A DNA stretch of 50,410 nt from Parvularia atlantis (taxonomy: Eukaryota > Opisthokonta > Rotosphaerida), in contig CALSCO010001240.1 of the NCBI GenBank assembly GCA_943704415.1, positions 1 to 50,410 on the forward strand, read 5' to 3'. Position 1 is the first letter of the stretch. Each line of letters starts with the position of its first letter. Shown in pieces: positions 46,859-50,410 of the stretch. A model generated the notes under the pieces. The model was not told the DNA's origin and made no database searches. It saw only the letters and a list, made by a program, of their open reading frames with translations. The translations under genes were made by a program, and so were the position numbers.

Positions 46859-48130
46859 TCACTTCTTGATGAACGACTTCCCGCTCGCGGTCTTGTTGCG
46901 CTCGACGGGCAGATCGGGCTTGGCGCGGTTGAGCACCTTGAGCAGCGAGTCGACGCGTGCGCGCATGCGCGAGTGCTGATGCGCCGGCCGTCAGCTTGGT
47001 GGTACGCAGACGGGGCGCCGAGGCCGCGCACCATGTACGCCTTCGAGCACTTGATGTGGTAGTGCAGGTAGTCGCGGAAGGTCTGGACGAGCGAGATGGC
47101 CATCTCGCGGTTCTTCTTGTCAAAGTGGCGCGGGTTGAGCACTGCGGCACATGGGGAGCGGCCGGTCATGCGGCCTGCCGCGCGTGGCGCAGGGCGGTCC
47201 GAGCGCACCAAACGTGACGTAGGTCGTGTTTTTGTCGCTCACGAGGCCCTTGACGTCCTTCAGCTCGACCGGCGGGTCCTTCGGGTAGTACAGGACCTGC
47301 GCGGCGCGCGGCTCGCGTCAGCCGTGGGCGGACGGCGCAGCACGGACGCGTGCCTGCGGCGCGTTCTGCAGACCCGGCTGGCGGCGCGCGTCGGCAAACT
47401 CCTGCAGGAAGACCTTGCCGAAGATCGAGTCGGTGTCGTCCTTGAACGTGGTCGAGAAGATGACCGTGACGCGGTCGGCAAAGCCCTGAGTGCACGCGCG
47501 CGCGGGGTGGCGTCAGCGTGCGCCGTCCTTGCGTGCGCCGCTCATACGCACGCGGATGAAGATGGTCTCGTTGTCGCGGTAGTGGATCTGCATCATTTCC
47601 GTCTCCTTGCCGGCGGTCTGCGCGTCGAACGCGCGCGCGAACGGCGCGGCGAGGGTGTTGCGCTTGAGCAGGGCGATCTTGTTGATGAGCGCGGTCACGT
47701 CCTCTGCGCGGCGCGGCTGGGTCAGCACGGTACGGCAGAACACAAGGCGCGGGCGTGGTGCGGCGCACTCTCGTCCTTGGGCAGGCTGTCGCGGTTGATC
47801 TTGAGCGTGAAGTCGTACGAGTCCTCGACCGGCGCGACCAGGTCCTTATACTCGTTCTTGAGGTACTCGTTCGCGCCAAACTTGGCCAGCTCGCTGAAGC
47901 ACTTCCACGCGATCGACACCACGACCTCGTTCTTCGAGCCGGCCGGCGTCCCCACGTGGAAGAGCACGCCGTCAAAGTCCGCGAACTTCATGTCGACGCT
48001 CGAGGGCTCGCTGCGCGCGGCTCAGCTTTGGGGGGCAGCGAGGGCGGGACGGGCGCGCGCCGGCGCACCTCGAGAAGCGGTCCTTGAGCGCCTCGACGAT
48101 GATCGCGTTCGCGTACTCGAGCAGGATCAT
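46859..48130 (-). CDS. ARPC2: ARP2/3 complex subunit 2 (p34-Arc)
   Basis: Minus strand, ATG 48130 to TGA 46861-46859, about seven exons and roughly 300 residues, the normal ARPC2 length. The start [19 protein letters not shown] is typical. It continues [150 protein letters not shown] and finally [17 protein letters not shown] with a basic end FIKK. ARPC2 with ARPC4 forms the core that clamps the mother actin filament for branching. It fits an amoeboid or otherwise actin-driven cell. All diagnostic blocks are intact. Its start faces RBMX2 across about 200 bp. Confidence 0.93.
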
Positions 48131-48334
48131 GGCGGCGGGCGGGCGGGCGGGGCGCGGGCGGGTGGCGGCTGTGTGTCCGAGCGGGCGCGCGGTGCGTGAG
48201 CGTGAGCATGGACCAGAAGGCTGCGCGAGCGAGCGAGCAGAGAAAACATCAGGCAGCGCCGGAGGGGCACGGCGCACGCGCCACCAATGAGCGTGTGCGC
48301 GTGGCTGACGTGCGGCATTTGTCATGCCCGCGAG
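48131..48334. promoter_or_regulatory. Divergent promoter region of ARPC2 and RBMX2
   Basis: About 200 bp between the two start codons, with a GGGCGGGCGGGCGG-type G/C run at 48135-48160 (GC-box-like). Upstream ATGs at 48209 and 48287 on the plus strand are out of register with the RBMX2 protein and would be upstream start codons if transcribed. Confidence 0.35.
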
Positions 48335-49616
48335 ATGAAGTGCGGCTATTGCCTGCCGTCTGCGCGCGCGCTCGCTCACACATCGGCCCGGGCCAGCGTC
48401 GTGCGCGAGATCGAGCGCATCAACGAGCGCGAGCTCCAGCGCGCCGTCCCCGGCAGCGCCACCTGGCACGACCAGTACAAGGACTCGGCCTACGTCTTTG
48501 TCGGCGGCCTGCCGTACGACCTGACCGAGGGCGATGTCATCTGCATCTTCTCGCAGTGCGCCGCGGCCCATGCGTGGCGTGCGCGCCCGGGGTGACGCCC
48601 GCATGGCACGCAGGTTCGGCGAGATCGTCGACATCAACCTCGTGCGCGACCCAAAGACGGGCAAGTCGAAGGGCTTCGCGTTCGTCGCGTACGAGGACCA
48701 GCGCAGCACGACCCTGAGCGTGGACAACTTTAATGGGACCAAGGCACGCGCCGGGTGCAGACCGGTAGCACGCTCACACACACGGGCGCGCGCGCGCGCA
48801 TCGATGCAGATCATGGGGCGCACCATTCGCGTCGACCACGTCGGCAAGTACAAGCACAAGACCAAGAAGGACGAGGAGGAGGCGCCCGACCCGGAGATTG
48901 AGGCGATGAAGGCCGAAGCACTGTCGCTCGACCCGCGCGGTGCGCCCGCCTCGCCTCGCGCGCGCATGAGCACCGCTGAGCTCGCCGCAGTCATGCAGGA
49001 AAACTACAAAAAGACGTTTGGCATCGAGAACCGCCAGGCCGAGCGCAAGAGCGCCGTGACGTCGGCGCCACTCGAGGACGAGGACCCGCTGCTGGTGCGT
49101 GCAGGGTGTGCCACGCGGCAGCCCTCGCGCTCACGCACCGCGCAGGCCATGAAGCGGGCCCAGAAGCTGCGCAAGGAGCAGAAGAAGCGCGAGAAGAAGG
49201 AGAAGAAAGAGAAGAAGGCCAAGACGGGGAAGACGCCGGGCGATAGGTCGTCCGACTCGGACTCGGACGCCGAGCGGCCACCGGTCAAGAAGGTTGACCT
49301 CGCTGCGGCCGGCGCGGAGGACGAGGGCCTTGCGATCCGGCCGCCGCGACCTGCGCCTCGTGCTGAGCGCGATCGCGAGCCAGTGCGTGAGCCAGAGCGT
49401 GAGCCAGTGCGTGAGCCAGAGCGCGGACGAGAGCGTGAGCCAGTGCGCGATCGGGAGCGCGACCGCGACCGCGACCGCGACCGCGACCGCGACCGCGACC
49501 GCGACCGCGAGTACAAGCGTGATCGCAGCCGCGAGCGTGACCGGAAGCGCAGCCGAAGCCGAAGCCGAAGCCGAAGCCGAAGCCGCAGCCGAAGCCGAAG
49601 CAGAGAACGCAGATGA
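48335..49616 (+). CDS. RBMX2: RBMX2/Ist3-like RRM protein of the spliceosomal RES complex
   Basis: RBMX2 (yeast Ist3/Snu17) binds the intron branch region in the activated spliceosome with Bud13 and Pml1. The first coding exon is only 5 nt (48335-48339). Splicing to 48397 gives [16 protein letters not shown], matching the animal N-terminus, whose Met-Asn start and INE/LNERE helix are typical. Then follow [20 protein letters not shown] (RNP2), [44 protein letters not shown] (RNP1 region) and [16 protein letters not shown]. The tail includes [15 protein letters not shown], a Lys/Glu helix ([14 protein letters not shown]), then arginine dipeptide repeats (RE, RD, RS) ending SRSRSRERR. Four to five introns. 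Other starts upstream (48209, 48287) would not give the conserved N-terminus. Confidence 0.9.
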
Positions 49617-49658
49617 CAATATAGGCCTAATCCTGCAGATCGGATCGGCGGCGATCGC

Positions 49659-50410
49659 ATGGCCACCGCGCGGCGGGCGACGTCGCGCACGGTGTCGCAC
49701 GACTCGGCCACGATCCAAGTGCACGCCGCTACTGGCCCGTATCCCACCCTGACGGCGGCGCGGCGCAGGCCGACGTGCTCGCGCTCGGCGCGGCCACACT
49801 GCGGCGGCTGGACGGCGACGAGACGCTGCGCCTCGGCTCGCTCTGGCTCGACCGGCCCTGCGTGCTCGTGCTCGTGCGGCGCACGGGCTGCTACCGCTGC
49901 CTGGCCGCGGCGCAGCTGCTATCGGCGGCGCGGGCCCAGTTCGATGCGCTCAACGTGCAGCTCGTGGCCATCACGCACCAGTGCGCCACGCCCGGTGACC
50001 GCGAGGACGCGGCCGTGTACCAACGGCGCTTCGCGGGCACGGTCCTGGCCGACCCATCGGCCAGCGCGTTCAAGGCAGCCAAGGTCAACACGTTTCTGGG
50101 TGCGTGGGCGGCGCGCGGCGTGCGTGGGCGGGCCGGGCCGGCTGAGCGCGCGCGGCAGGCTTTGTGAGCAACTTCCGCTCATCGCTGCTCCACGGCGGGC
50201 CCGAGTTCAGCGCACTCGTGATGGAGCTGAAGGCGGCCGGCAACGGGCGCGGGGTCAGCCTGAACGGTGCGCACAGCACGGAGGGCGTGCGCAGGCAGCT
50301 GACGCCGCAGGGCGGGGCAGGGTCAGCGGTGTACGTGATTGAGCCGGGCGACCCGGGCCGCATCGTCTTCGAGCAGCGGTGCGCGCGGCGGTGGCTGAGT
50401 GCCCCCCGGG
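49659..50410 (+). CDS. PRXL2A: Peroxiredoxin-like 2 (PRXL2/FAM213) thioredoxin-fold protein, 3' end outside window
   Basis: Exon 1 (49659-49718) opens MATARRATSRTVSHDSATIQ and splices at 49769 to ADVLALGAATLRRL. The thioredoxin-like core follows: LGSLWLDRPCVLVLVRRTGC then YRCLAAAQLL, a CxxC (C-Y-R-C) where PRXL2 proteins carry their redox pair. FDALNVQLVAITHQ and AGTVLADPSASAFKAAKVNT continue the fold. Two further introns lead to GFVSNFRSSLLHGG and VYVIEPGDPGRIVFEQR, the late strand of the domain, and the window ends just after a donor. The acceptor before GSAVYVIE is the GGGGCAG at about 50322, not the earlier CCGCAG, judging by frame. Substrate unknown. The gene starts 42 bp after RBMX2 on the same strand. 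Confidence 0.8.

Overview
This is a nuclear window from a gene-dense, GC-rich unicellular eukaryote. Nearly every gene is split by short introns of about 45-80 nt. They start GTGCG, carry a CTGAC/CTCAC/CTAAC-like branch site close to the acceptor, and end (G)CAG. Exon joins were read by eye from reading-frame continuity, splice sites and, where possible, paralogues. The gene set (ITPR, RSBN1/KDM9, WDR41, an atypical E2F7/8, ARPC2, a Pumilio protein) points to Amorphea (opisthokont, apusomonad or amoebozoan side). An apusomonad such as Thecamonas would fit the base composition and intron style, but that is a guess I cannot test here.

Layout. About 150-15660 is a cluster of seven-transmembrane (7TM) receptor-like paralogues: a truncated pseudogene (152-950), an intact gene (1101-2657), an internally deleted pseudogene (2728-3324), an intact gene (3429-5030), three minus-strand genes (5193-6817, 10041-11772, 12155-13717) and a divergent 7TM gene (14001-15658). 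Exon lengths are almost invariant across the intact copies, which makes the gene models strong and exposes the lesions in the two pseudogenes. Embedded among them is a large polytopic membrane protein with a C-terminal leucine-rich/L-domain-like ectodomain (6941-9844).

About 15700-29240 holds housekeeping and regulatory genes: VPS36 (ESCRT-II), a WDR41-like WD40 protein (partner of C9orf72-SMCR8), an atypical E2F with two DNA-binding domains, the second-largest subunit of RNA polymerase II, and a START-domain protein. About 30040-40275 holds a Pumilio RNA-binding protein, an orphan secreted or surface glycoprotein, and the channel half of an inositol trisphosphate receptor that lacks its ligand-binding half. 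About 40340-50410 holds a C2H2 zinc-finger protein divergent from an RSBN1/KDM9-type JmjC protein, ARPC2 divergent from RBMX2 (RES spliceosome complex), and a PRXL2-type thioredoxin-fold protein cut by the window edge.

There is no bacterial-type system, virus-like element, transposon, CRISPR array, tRNA or rRNA that I could support. The most noteworthy items are the 7TM cluster with its intron gain/loss pattern, the recurrent GC-AG introns, the membrane-LRR protein, and the N-terminally missing IP3 receptor next to an 18-base G tract.
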